Assembly (NCBI RefSeq): GCF_051622035.1
Contig: NC_135360.1
Coordinates: forward strand, 15,380,501-15,444,500
Reading direction: 5' to 3'
Length of the DNA: 64,000 bases
Source: Arctopsyche grandis
Taxonomy: Eukaryota; Arthropoda; Insecta; Trichoptera; Hydropsychidae
Positions within the stretch are counted from its first letter, which is position 1, and the number at the start of each line of letters is the position of its first letter. The position numbers and the translations under genes were made by a program. This document shows positions 1 to 10,558 of the stretch, piece after piece. The notes beneath the pieces were generated by a model. That model did not search any database and was not told where the DNA came from. It saw nothing but the letters and a program-made list of their open reading frames with translations.

Positions 1-179
1 TCAACGCTTATTATGATTCATTCATCCATCAAAATGTAAATTTTAATTTTGCTACAAATATTTGAACAAAATATATTTACGCAGAAAAATTTGTAATTGT
101 AATTTACAATTAATTTTAACATAAAATGAGAGTCAGGGGGTGGAATTGGTTTGATAAGGCAAATTTAGAATTAGATCGA

Positions 180-468
180 AAAGAGAAGTGAGCGTTTTGG
201 CCGTAGTGGGACCGTTAGTCGGGCCGGTGCGGCGGTGGCGGCAGCGGCGTCTCTCTCCCCTCCCCGCGTCCGTCGTCGACGAATAACCGTCGCCCCTCCG
301 GCCTCCGCCACGCGATTGCGCCCCCCGCCGGCTGCCCCTCTCGGCGTCCCCTCGCCGAGCCTCCGCCCTCGCCCCCGCCCCGCTCCGCCCCCTCCCCCGC
401 CCCCAACGCTCCTAACCTCACACGTCAGTCGCCGTAGCCGCGGCCGCCGCCATTACGCGCGACCACAG
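180..468 (+). promoter_or_regulatory. CpG-rich promoter and non-coding first exon of the zinc-finger gene
   Basis: In an otherwise AT-rich region this stretch turns abruptly GC- and CpG-rich (many cg, ccgcc and cccc runs). It ends in a strong donor, CACAG|gtgagc, with the intron starting at 469. The matching acceptor is ttacag at 2019-2024, and the exon from 2025 carries the zinc-finger start codon at 2062. I read it as the transcription start region plus a 5'-UTR exon. The transcription start itself cannot be fixed. Long open frames across the block are a by-product of GC richness and have no recognisable protein similarity. Confidence 0.6.
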
Positions 469-2024
469 GTGAGCCCCCAAGCGCCGCGCTCCGCCCCTCG
501 ACCGATCGCCCCCCACCGCGCGCCCCCCGCTTCGGCCCCCGCCGATTATCACCAGCCGTCACTTGCGTCACCGTTGACAGCTAACCTAGTAACCATCGAC
601 CATAACCCTCGTCCCCTGTATTTATATACATCACTCCGCTCTTCAAGTATTCCGATTATGTTTTGCCTTTAATGTGAGTTTAATTATCTATTTATTCCTT
701 TGAAATTTTTTTTATTGTTTTATTGCTTACGTCATTTGATAGTAATATTTCCAAATTTTCCACTCTATTACCTGATTTAGTGACTGCATGTTTACCATTG
801 GAATCCCATTATTGTTCAACAAAAAAAATATTTAAATCTCTATTTTTGAATTTCAATAGCCAGTAACCTTATAGAATCGATAGGGAAGACTTCCGATACT
901 AATTAGAGTGTGAATTTTAACAAGTTGATCGTTTCAGTACTAGTCTATTATAAAATCACGTTGCTGACATATAACAGCAAAATGTATTCGTAACTTCATA
1001 TAAAATCGAATTTTTTTATCTGGGAATATCGATTTCAATAGATGGAATCTATCAAGTCGATATCCGAAGAAGAATTGGAATGACAAAATGGCAATTACTA
1101 TTCTAACAAAGATTTTTTTTATTTTTTTTATTTATTATTATAGTAAATATATACAAATAGACAATGAATAAAAATTTCAAATTAACGATCGCTGTGACCT
1201 GACAGGTTACCCCAATGCATCATAGCATTATAATAATAAAAAAATCAAAAGCAACCTGGTATTAGGCTTGTAAAAAAAACATTATCGGTCATTCATCTCT
1301 TATGAAACTAACCATTTCATCAACAAGACAAGCAAACAGGACCAAATGCTCACCTATCACGTTAAAGAACCGAACAGCCTCTACACGAGACGAGTTACTA
1401 TAAGCAGATGTTCTCCCAACAATAGGTTGAAAAAGTTGACAATGACTCGAAGCTCTACCACATTCAGGAGGCCAAAATTTGAGCTCCGATAAAATCAAAG
1501 GATTTTCACTGCTCTCCTTTAACACTCCAAAGAAGTATTTGGAGATGGCAACACTCTTTCACGAGAATAGTGAATCAAAGACTAAAATACCTTTTAAAAA
1601 AAGTTGTGGGAAATAATTAAGGGTAATATTTATGCTTCTTCATGTAAAAGTATCTAATAATTTTTTTCTATTGAGAGAGAATTTCATTTCAATGGGACTC
1701 CATATGAGAGATCCGGTCCATTATGACTTAAAGGAAGACCCATGTGGTAAAATCTTAAGTTTTCTTGACCACACTATATCGAGCGGAGACTTGGACGTTA
1801 AAGAAAAAGGAGAGAAATATTCTGAATGCCTTTGAATACCGCAATGAACGGATCAGATCGCAGAGTCAGCTGGGTCCTCGTTGTGCACTATCATAAACTT
1901 GGCCCAAGACCGGGAGGAATGGAGACGAGTCGTCTGTCAGATCCTGGATTTTCCATGAGACCACGATGCTCGGTATTGAGAAAATGTGTAGATATTGAAG
2001 TAATTCTATTTTATTTTATTACAG
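469..2024 (+). other. Intron 1 of the zinc-finger gene (leader intron)
   Basis: AT-rich, about 1.56 kb, between donor gtgagc at 469 and acceptor ttacag ending at 2024. Around 1290-1990 the composition is more balanced and short open frames occur on both strands. I recognise no domain in them, and they may be a worn-out mobile element. Nothing else is evident. Confidence 0.45.
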
Positions 2025-2061
2025 GTGTAAAATTTAATCAAATGTCATAAAACGATACAAA

Positions 2062-5000
2062 ATGGATAGCAGTAGTTTTACATTGCGCTGGGATGACGAT
2101 CCCCGGGTATGTAGTTTATAATTTATTTAACGTGCTTTAATTTAAAATAAAAATTGCAAAATTGTTTTTATCTGATTTTATTTAGGTGCCGAGTGGAGGA
2201 ATTATATCGGAAGAGGTTATATCTTCAATGGACAATGTTCAATCAAACCCTTATGTTGGCATGGAAAATCATTCTTCACATTTGGTATTGTTTTTTTTTC
2301 TTATTATATAAATCGTACTTCATATGAAATTGAAATAATTTTTCACATTTACCATTATGTATTTTAGAACAATGAAGTAATGACGGCCGACACAGATCAA
2401 ATAGCAGCTGAAAACCTAATTTTTTTGGCTCAAGATATTGTCGGTAGTATGGCTTATGGAGAATCGTCTCACCAATACCACTCTGATAACTTCACCGTCG
2501 ATAATGTTGACATCGAACACGCTGGAGAGGTAGAATGTCAGATAACCGAAGAAGTAATCACTGATGACTGGGTCCAACCTGGGGGACAAGAAAGGTATAT
2601 TGTGCATTTTCTCTTCTTTTTTTTTATTTACTTCGATTTAAATTAATATCAATAGTAATTTTTTTATTCCAGAGTTGAGGTGTCATTAGATCAGATGGCT
2701 ACGACCACCATTGAGCAACAAAATGAAGGCAACGATATCGATGTTCCTTTACCAACAGATCAGGTACTTGATTAGACACATTGTCAAGTTTAAGTTGCAC
2801 TTTTTTATGTGAAGTGTACAATAATCGTAACAAAATTTAATATTATAGGATGAATACACCGCAATGCGCCCATATCCTTGCGATTTTTGTTCACGGCGCT
2901 TTCGCAAGAAGTCTAACCTCATGAATCATATGGTGGCTCATCAGAATGATCGTCCATTTGGTTGTAATCTCTGCGGTGCACGATATGTTCGCCGCTTTGA
3001 TCTTCTCAATCATTTGAAAGTACACGCTTATGTACCCGATGATGGAGATGAAGGTATATAAATACATACAATAATCCATGTGATAATTTTGTCGCATTTT
3101 TTAAATATTGTTTTGTCGTAGTATTAAATTTTTTTAATATTGTTTTTATTTTGCCACAGAAGCGACATTGTTTGAAGAAGTACCGAAGAATAGAAAGAGG
3201 AAACGTTCCACACAGTCATCCAATGTAAATTTTGTCTCTACATCTATCTACATATTTGTAATGTAACGATTGTAATGTAATTTTATATTATTTTCTATTT
3301 TCAGACTGAAAAATCGACATATTTAGATAAAACTGCAGTAGCAGCGCGAACTCAACAGTATGAAGGTTCGGGTGGAGGTGGTAATGCTTTCGTAGCAACC
3401 CTGCAATCTCAATATGAGGCTACAGATCCTAGTCGTCCTTTTGTTTGTCAGCATTGTGGTGTGGGTTTCGCCAGAGAAAAAGCCTTGGCTTCCCATGCAA
3501 GAGTTAGTACAAGCTTAAGATTTTCATTGATGGATTTATTATTTTTAAGTATGTTGTGATTGTTAATATTTTTCTTTTAGATACATGGTGGAGATTCACC
3601 ATTAGAATGTAGCATCTGTGGAGAACTTTGCTGGAGTAAAGAAAATCTTATTAGTCATACACATTCTAAGCATCCCCACACAGCACCCCAAGCTCTACCG
3701 GCATTTGATGGTATAGTACAAATTGTTTTTATTATCATATGTATATAAATAGTATTTATAAGTAGAAAAAAATAATTATGCAAATTTTTTTACAGCCGAA
3801 CTGTCTTCTGGAGAGTCGTATGTCGAGGATGAGCGGGAGAGTGAGAGTTGGATAGAATTAATATGCAAAGATTGCGGTGCGGGTTTTCAACGGGCAGATC
3901 TACTGCAAAGACACGTTCGAGCAGCGCACAAGTTTGTATATTAATCTGCCTAATTTGAATGATTTCGGCAAATATATTTATCGACATGATGGTTTTAGCT
4001 ATATGTACACTAAGAAAGAGGTAGAGAATTGTGATACGTCAAAAGAGTCCGATACAGTGACTCCAAGTGGTGACGGGTGGAGCAATATAGATCATGCTTG
4101 CAGCGTATGTGGCGAAGGATTTCGTGACGCTCTTGAACTCTTGGCGCATGCGGGGAGTCACGCCCGGAGTCGGAATAATAGGTAAAATCATGCAATATCA
4201 ATGAATATATATTGTATGTCGTGCTGTGTTCATAACAAACTGATCAATTTAGATGTATGCACTGTGGACAAAAGTTTGCCGATGACGTGTCAGTAGCCGA
4301 ACACGTAACCTCGGCTCATCCTCAATTACCACCGAGCACTTGTTTGTTATGTGGGCGAGCTTGTCACGATCAAAAAGCATTATCTAAACATATGGTTACA
4401 CACGAATCTTCAAGTAATATGCTGTTTTGCTCAAAGTGTGGAAAAAGCTTCCACAATAAAGGAAGGTGTGTATGAAGTTCATATTTTTTGTGCATTTAAA
4501 AATTGTTTCTTAATACTATATGAAAATGTTTCATGTTGGTAGATTAAAACGTCACATGGTGTCACATCGGGACAAAGCTGTTGTATGTAACGTTTGTGGC
4601 GTCAGCTTTGCCGATGGTCGATCACTAATGAATCATCGCCATTCTCATACTGGAACTGGTGGTAAACAGTTTCCATGTCAGGAGTGTGGTCAGTTTATAT
4701 AATAATTCTTATGTATTATTTAATGTCATTGGACAATAATTTGATAAATTTTTTTTTATTAACTTGTAGGCAAAACTTTCGGCTCTCGTAGTTCTCAACA
4801 AATACACATACGAATTCATACCGGTGAACGTCCGTATGGTTGTAGGTTTTGTTGGAAGGCTTTTGCCGATGGTGGAACTTTGCGTAAACACGAGAGGATA
4901 CATACAGGTCTATTTTTTATACACATGGTTTTTTGGTCTAAAAAATTGTTGATTCTAATGTGGTATAATTTGTAGGAGAAAAACCTTATGCATGCGCTGT

Positions 5001-6130
5001 ATGCCCACGTGCTTTCAATCAACGTGTAGTTTTACGTGAGCATGTTAGATCTCATCACTCTGGTCCTGATACGCGTCGTGGCACTGGTATTGATTCTTTC
5101 ACGCTTTTTTACCTGTCAAATGTATATTAAATGCTAATCAAAAATAAAAATTTTAGGCACTGCGCCGTATTGGTGCCCAGTCTGCGACCGGTTGATGGCC
5201 GCGTCTACAGAATTAGTTCAACATATTATCGAACATTGCGATAATAATACGGCAATGAAACGGTTGCCCCAGGTAAATGTAATTTTCTTTGCCTTTTTTT
5301 GTCGTATTGTTAAAATTAAATGTATCTTATGAGTGCTTCACATTTAGGTTGGCCCTCGAAAATATAAGCGTCGTCGCAAAGCTCAAGGCAACGACCAGAG
5401 TACAAACGATCTTTTGAATAAAAATGATTCTGAAAATAGTGCATCTGAAGCGGAACAGGTCGAGGCGGCACCGGTTAAAAAGCGTGTATTCAGAAAGGCC
5501 AAGCAAGTGAACAAGCCGATATCGCCAAACGAATCCACCAACGATCTTTTGACGTTGAATGTTAGTCCCAATTGTAGTGCCGAATCTTCCGTAGGCGGAA
5601 GTGCCCGGACGAAAGGAAAGTTGAAATCTAAACGGGTCGTGGAGGCCCCCGCACGTCCAAAAATGATTCACACCCAACGTGCAAAGCCTTCGGACACTGA
5701 AAATAACAATACGAGACGTAAAGGTAGAAGCGGTGGTACTCTCGTCACAACGAGCTCGACTACAACCGAAGAAAGAGTACGTCCTCGCACGAAGAACGTT
5801 TCATATCACGATGGAGTTGGACGTTTGCCCACTGCTACTTTCCCTTCGTCGATTAAGCGCGAACCCGAAGGGGATATCGCGGCCGACCTACGTGCCATCC
5901 AAGACATCGATCAGGGCTCGTCTGACGATCTGCCGCACATTTCGTCAGAAATAGAGATTCTTAAGTGTGAACCCGAAGAAGATGATAATAATGAGTCTTC
6001 GTTGACCGTGAAGCTTGAAATGGACGATGCACATTCTAACAATCAAGACGGTTCTTTTTGTTGTGAAATGTGCTCGGAGACATTCTGTGTGCGTGAACAG
6101 TTGTTGGCCCACGTCAGGGTGCACATCTGA
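2062..6130 (+). CDS. 15-finger C2H2 zinc-finger protein, 16 coding exons, 961 aa
   Basis: Probable sequence-specific nuclear DNA-binding regulator. Coding exons: 2062-2106, 2186-2284, 2368-2594, 2673-2763, 2849-3053, 3160-3224, 3305-3502, 3581-3710, 3796-3931, 3999-4181, 4253-4465, 4543-4688, 4770-4907, 4976-5086, 5157-5272, 5348-6130. All have GT-AG ends and all phases join (2,886 nt with stop). The N-terminal ~145 residues are acidic and finger-free. Two adjacent fingers follow (CDFC...HMVAH, CNLC...HLKVH), then a basic KNRKRKR stretch, then twelve more through exon 15, with TGE(R/K)PY linkers only around the 11th to 13th. The last exon encodes a long low-complexity, lysine- and acid-rich tail and a lone 15th finger (CEMC...HVRVH) right at the C-terminus. 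The start has a good context (caaaATGG) just after the leader acceptor. I do not recognise a specific orthologue, so no symbol is given. The donor of exon 9 (gtttgt) is weak but is needed to stay open. Confidence 0.9.
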
Positions 6131-7700
6131 TTATGCTATGCCTTTATAATCAATCGTATGATAAGCCAGTTTTTTATCTTCTATACATAAAATTTCATAT
6201 GTCCATAAATCAATTTTTGTTTTTTGATTGTCATGTGAAATATTTTCATGTGTATGATTTATGGTTTTTTGTATGTAAGTCGTATGTAAATTCTTAGGCA
6301 GTTGTACAGATAGCGTAATTTATAAAGTTTTCATTATTTATGATTTGTTAATTTTGATAAAGTATGTTTTTGGGTGGATAAATTAAGGATTGTTTGATTT
6401 TGTAATAAAATATAATTTAATTGGATATCAAATCAGTGCCATAGCTGATTATTTCTTTTTTCATTTTTTTAATGCTTAAAATTGAATATTTACACGTAAT
6501 AGATAAAAATTTATTTATTGTATTTAATCATATTTTCAAAATTTTAACATTGTATTTATGAATTAATTTTGTAAGATTATTTCTCGATAATTTTATACTG
6601 TGCTAAAGAATAACGTTTGAGAAATTGCTCAATACCAGTGACTTCTGATTTACAGCGGACTTCCAACCATTTCGACATATTAAATGTTATTCATAAATAT
6701 TATGAATGCATAAAATGTCAAGCCTACACACTAGTCATCAAAAGAAATGTGATAATATGTTGACATCCCACAAATTACCCGAGATCTTGATTTTGGGTTT
6801 TCGCTTTTTTATCTGATAAATTTATTTCGATTTTATTATATTTAAAACAGATTGAAATAAATTTGATAAAATTGTACTATAATTATTTGTCGCATTTAGA
6901 TGAATTGTTTATCTTCACTCCCCCCCCCCCCCACCCGATTAATTTGTTGACTCATTCATTAAATATACATCATGTATAAATGTTAAAACATTTTAGAAAT
7001 TTTTGTTTATGACATTCCAATGTAAAGAAAATAAAAGTGATACATTATTTGTATATATTTTTATTGGATCAACATCATTTGTTTAAAGAATTTACTTATT
7101 TAATATTATCCATTGATATCTAGACAATTCTCAACTTTTTATTAAAGAAATATTGACAATTAGTTTTAAGCATGTTTAATTTGCATGCGAGTTGGGGAAC
7201 TGCATATTTTTATGTATAATACCAAAGCCCCCGATTATATGAAAAACATGAATTAGCAATAATTATATAATATGTTAATGTGAAATTGTGTTCATATCAT
7301 ACCTAACTAAATTCATGTTTTTGAAAATGTAAGATATATTATATACATATATATCAAAATAATTGAATGCAATAATATTTACGTATTTTTTAGGCATTAT
7401 TTTCAGTTTGAATTCTTACATTATATTAAATGTTGCATAAAAAAGTATTGATCTGTGGTTAAAACTTATAATTCAAGCTTTAAGACTGCTTAGAGTTATG
7501 TTTTAGTCGAAGTGTTTAATTATTATAATGTTAATTAACATAAAATAATAGGAAATTGGTGTTCAAAATGTAAAATACAAATTTCTTGTAGAATGTACTA
7601 ATTACTTTTTAAACATATATGCCTACAATTTATGTATATATTTCTTAAATATTAACTATTTTATTTGAATAAACAATTTTTTTTAAGAATATCATTTATT
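6131..7700 (+). other. 3' UTR of the zinc-finger gene
   Basis: AT-rich non-coding DNA after the stop. AATAAA signals occur at 6404-6409, 7030-7035 and 7668-7673, so alternative short and long 3' UTRs are possible. A 13-base C run lies at 6920-6932. No coding potential is seen. Confidence 0.55.
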
Positions 7701-7704
7701 TATT
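7668..7704. promoter_or_regulatory. Facing poly(A) signals of two convergent genes
   Basis: AATAAA on + at 7668-7673 serves the zinc-finger gene; TTTATT at 7695-7700 and 7699-7704 is AATAAA on - for Bet1. With cleavage usually 10-30 nt downstream of the signal, the two transcripts would overlap by a few bases to a few tens of bases. Confidence 0.5.
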
Positions 7705-8185
7705 TTATACAAAATCGTTACCAACAATATATACAAGAATATTTAAAACATTATAGTTATTATAAATGTCACCCTATAACATTCAAGATTCACAAAAAAT
7801 GTGCCAAATTACAGGCCCTTGGGTGTTTGAAGTCAAAATACTAGATCATTTATTTATTCATTTCAGTTTTTAGAAAATAGACTTCAAATATTGAATGAGG
7901 CAGCCAGCAAAATATTAATCTTCCAATTTTGAGATGCGAATTTTAGAATGAAAGTTGCAAAAGATCATTTAATAGATCTAAGTTATTGTGGATTTTCCCA
8001 TACAACCGTTTAGCTGCTTTAACGATACATTTTACAAGATTAAAACTAGTGGTTTTTTTTTATTATGGAATATAAAAGTATGAATGGTTTGTGATCTCGC
8101 ATGGATGATTTAAAGAACTGGCAATCAGATTCGAATACACTTTACGCTTATTCATCAATGTGTAATGTGTTCTTTGGTAAAATTT

Positions 8186-8518
8186 TCATCTGAATTTCAT
8201 AACTATGTACAAAACGAAAAATACAAATATGGCAAAGAGGAATAGATAAAATATGTAATAGTTGTGACCTGCTTTGCCTAATTTTAATACCCTATTCATA
8301 GTGTTACCGAGAAAACCCCCGGTTCGATCCATATCATCGTCAATCCCTCGTAAAAGTCGATCTTGACTTCTTACTTCGTGTCCAATATCAATCGAAAGTG
8401 ATTTTAATACGCCGATTTTACCGCTCAATTCGTCTGCCATTCTATCGTTTTCAGCTTCCAGCGCTTCATTTTGATTTTGGGATAAAGGTGTATAGTTGTA
8501 GTTATTCGCTCGTCTCAT
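8186..8518 (-). CDS. Bet1: Bet1-type SNARE (ER-Golgi vesicle fusion), 110 aa
   Basis: Small tail-anchored SNARE that works with syntaxin-5, membrin/GOSR2 and Sec22 (or Ykt6) in fusion of ER-derived vesicles with the early Golgi. The single coding exon encodes a polar N-terminus and a SNARE helix with the family signatures SIDIGHEV, QDRLLRGIDDDMD and GGFLGNTM (about residues 40-78). A hydrophobic, aromatic-rich anchor follows (about 87-107) with only a short basic tail. The length fits animal Bet1 (about 110-120 aa). The start at 8518 is the first in-frame ATG after a probable acceptor: on -, ctgtatatag ends at 8558 and the exon begins at 8557. An upstream donor, CTGAG|gtaaat, ends a leader exon at 8634, giving a 75-bp intron. 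The gene is convergent with the zinc-finger gene. Confidence 0.95.
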   Translation of the reverse strand: MRRANNYNYTPLSQNQNEALEAENDRMADELSGKIGVLKSLSIDIGHEVRSQDRLLRGIDDDMDRTGGFLGNTMNRVLKLGKAGHNYYIFYLFLFAIFVFFVLYIVMKFR

Positions 8519-8556
8519 TTTGCTTGTGCCTAAGCCTGCCAGAATGGGGCCGTTCG

Positions 8557-8800
8557 TCTATATACAGAAAACATACACGTTTACGTCAATTTATTGTAAA
8601 ATTTTAAATAACAAGAATAATAATTTGATTTACCTCAGGTAAAAAATGATCAGTTAAAGAGATTTCGGAGATATAATTGAAAAATTAAAATGATGAAATA
8701 ATGACAGTTATCAGACACCGCCACTGACAGAAACAGTCGACGTTTCACTTGGCCTTAACAACACCATTCACGTACTATACTACACAACAAACACAGCTGA
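8557..8800 (-). promoter_or_regulatory. Leader exon, leader intron and promoter area of Bet1
   Basis: The donor at 8634/8633 and acceptor at 8558 on - define a 5'-UTR intron. Transcription probably begins between about 8700 and 8800. No TATA box is clear, and the transcription start cannot be fixed from sequence. From here to 9008 I see only AT-rich spacer. Confidence 0.4.
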
Positions 8801-9011
8801 AAGAAAATCCAGATATAGGGGAAATAATACAGTCGTTGGCCATTTATAAACACAAAAAAGCAATGTATTTATATATTTCAATCAATTAATATTGAATAGG
8901 AGTTCCATCACTTTAATGTAATGCTTATTGCAATGTGTTTCTTATTTACTGACGCATATCTTTATAATAGATCTTAAAAAAAAATGTATTATAGATAACA
9001 ATGCTTCTTAA

Positions 9012-9826
9012 GGTCTGTTCATACCTAGTCAGCACGTACCGACTTCAGCAGGTATCCGGCCGTACGAAAAGTATTCTTTGGTACATTTTGTATGGGTAGA
9101 TTCATACCAACCGTCACGTTTACGCCACGGCAGGCTTACAGCAGTACCCGATATTTCCTGTTCATACCTTACAGCAACATCCGTCAACGTATCGTATCCG
9201 TTTTTTTGGCCATCGTGGAAATATACACGCGAATTACGTGCCACGAGTCTGCCGCTTTGCTGTTTTGGACCAATTATCGATAGTGACAGTCGACAGCTGT
9301 TCAATCTTTCAACATGGTTTTGGCGCAAATATTAAAAAATATTAAAAAAAAATTTAAATTTTTTACGGAAATATTTAAAAAAATTTGTCCATCATCCACA
9401 AGCTCCTTATACAGTGTCCGAAACTCTCCTTTGGTTTTTCTATTTTTTAACATGGGATGCACATCAAAACGCCTCCGTGCTTTTTTATTGCCTTCTTGAG
9501 CTTCTTCTTTCAACAACAGCGCGATTATACATAATTTTTCGTTCGATAAACGTCGAAACATTTTTGCTGACTTGTATTCTGACGCGTAGCTACGAATGCA
9601 CGTGTATGCATTCATATTGCAAGTACTCGACAATACGACGTAAGCAATATTGCGCCGTATCGTCATGGCCTCTAATGTACATATATGTAAGCCGATTTTG
9701 CCTTGCACTCGGCCAAATTGCTGTAAACGTGACGTGACCGCGACATGTAGGTAGATATGAATAGAAATGTAATAAAATGACATATTTGAAACGGAGTCGT
9801 GCAGTGCTGTTAAGTATGAACAGACC
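9012..9826 (-). mobile_element. Decayed PIF/Harbinger-type DNA transposon
   Basis: The ends are inverted repeats: ggtctgttcatac at 9012 and its complement ending at 9826. Both are flanked by TTAA (9008-9011, 9827-9830), compatible with the TTA/TAA-type duplication of Harbinger elements. On - an open frame (9783-9301) contains, from about 9555, a stretch reading RRRFDVHPMLKNRKTKGEF...LYKELVDDGQ. This is the conserved N-terminal block of insect Harbinger transposases just before the catalytic core. The core (DDE) is missing: the frame runs into A/T-rich sequence and then the subterminal region, so the copy is internally deleted and dead. Confidence 0.65.
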
Positions 9827-9830
9827 TTAA

Positions 9831-10214
9831 TGCATTATTGTAATCGAAATGGCCAAATACTATCACATTACATCGCAGATGGACAAAAATTTTTTAAATA
9901 TTTCCGTAAAAAACATGTTGAGAGATTGAACAGCTGTCAACTGTCACTATCGATAATTGGTCCAAAACAGCAAAGCGGCAGACTCATAGCACGTAATTCG
10001 CGTGTATATTTTCACGATGGCCAAAAAAACGGATACGATACGTTGACGGATGTTGCTGTAAGGTATGAACAGGAAATGTCGGGTACTGCTGTACGCCTGC
10101 CGTGGTGTAAACGTGACGGTTGGTATGAATATACCCATACAAAATGTATCAAAGAATACTTTTCGTACGGCCGGATACCTGCTGAAGTCGGTACGTGCTA
10201 GGTATGAACAGACC
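9831..10214 (+). mobile_element. 5'-truncated, oppositely oriented copy of the same Harbinger family
   Basis: From about 9886 to 10214 this is a close inverted copy of 9012-9390: shared blocks include gacagctgttcaatct and its complement, and cagcaaagcggcagac. It ends in the same terminus, gaacagacc, followed by tttaa. On + it reads DGQKFFKYFRKKHVER, a slightly better preserved version of the transposase stretch that is degraded in the left copy. Only one terminus is present. The two units together make an inverted repeat with arms of about 330-380 bp. Confidence 0.6.
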
Positions 10215-10439
10215 TTTAACGTCAATTAATGGTAAAATCAAATAATAATGAACAGGAATACCATCAGTTGATTAACGATTTTAATATTTCCCACATCAGA
10301 TTATGTTGACACAAATTTTAGACGGTAGAAAATCAGAAAATATAATTTTTGTAATGTAATAAAAATAAATAAAATATAAAAGGCGAATGGTCAGCAATCG
10401 ATTGGTTATGAACCGCGAAAGAAGTTGCGGAGCGTTGCG

Positions 10440-10558
10440 CAGTTACCAGTTTACGATCGGTCGTAGGCGCGGTGGTTGTGTCCGGTTCCGGTTCCAGTTC
10501 CAGTGTTCAGTTTAGTGACTCTTCTCAACTCTCACCTAGTAACTCTTCAGCCAGCATC
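10440..10558 (+). promoter_or_regulatory. Promoter and 5' UTR of the LEA-like gene
   Basis: Less AT-rich stretch with gttccggttccagttccag-type repeats. An arthropod initiator-like TCAGTTT occurs at 10507, about 50 nt before the ATG at 10559. No TATA box is obvious. The placement rests on the exon-1 assignment of the gene that follows. Confidence 0.4.

Noticed and set aside
235-672. 145-codon open frame over the GC-rich block
   Set aside because: Pro/Arg/Ala low complexity typical of CpG-rich leaders. A good splice donor lies inside it and the true zinc-finger start is downstream.
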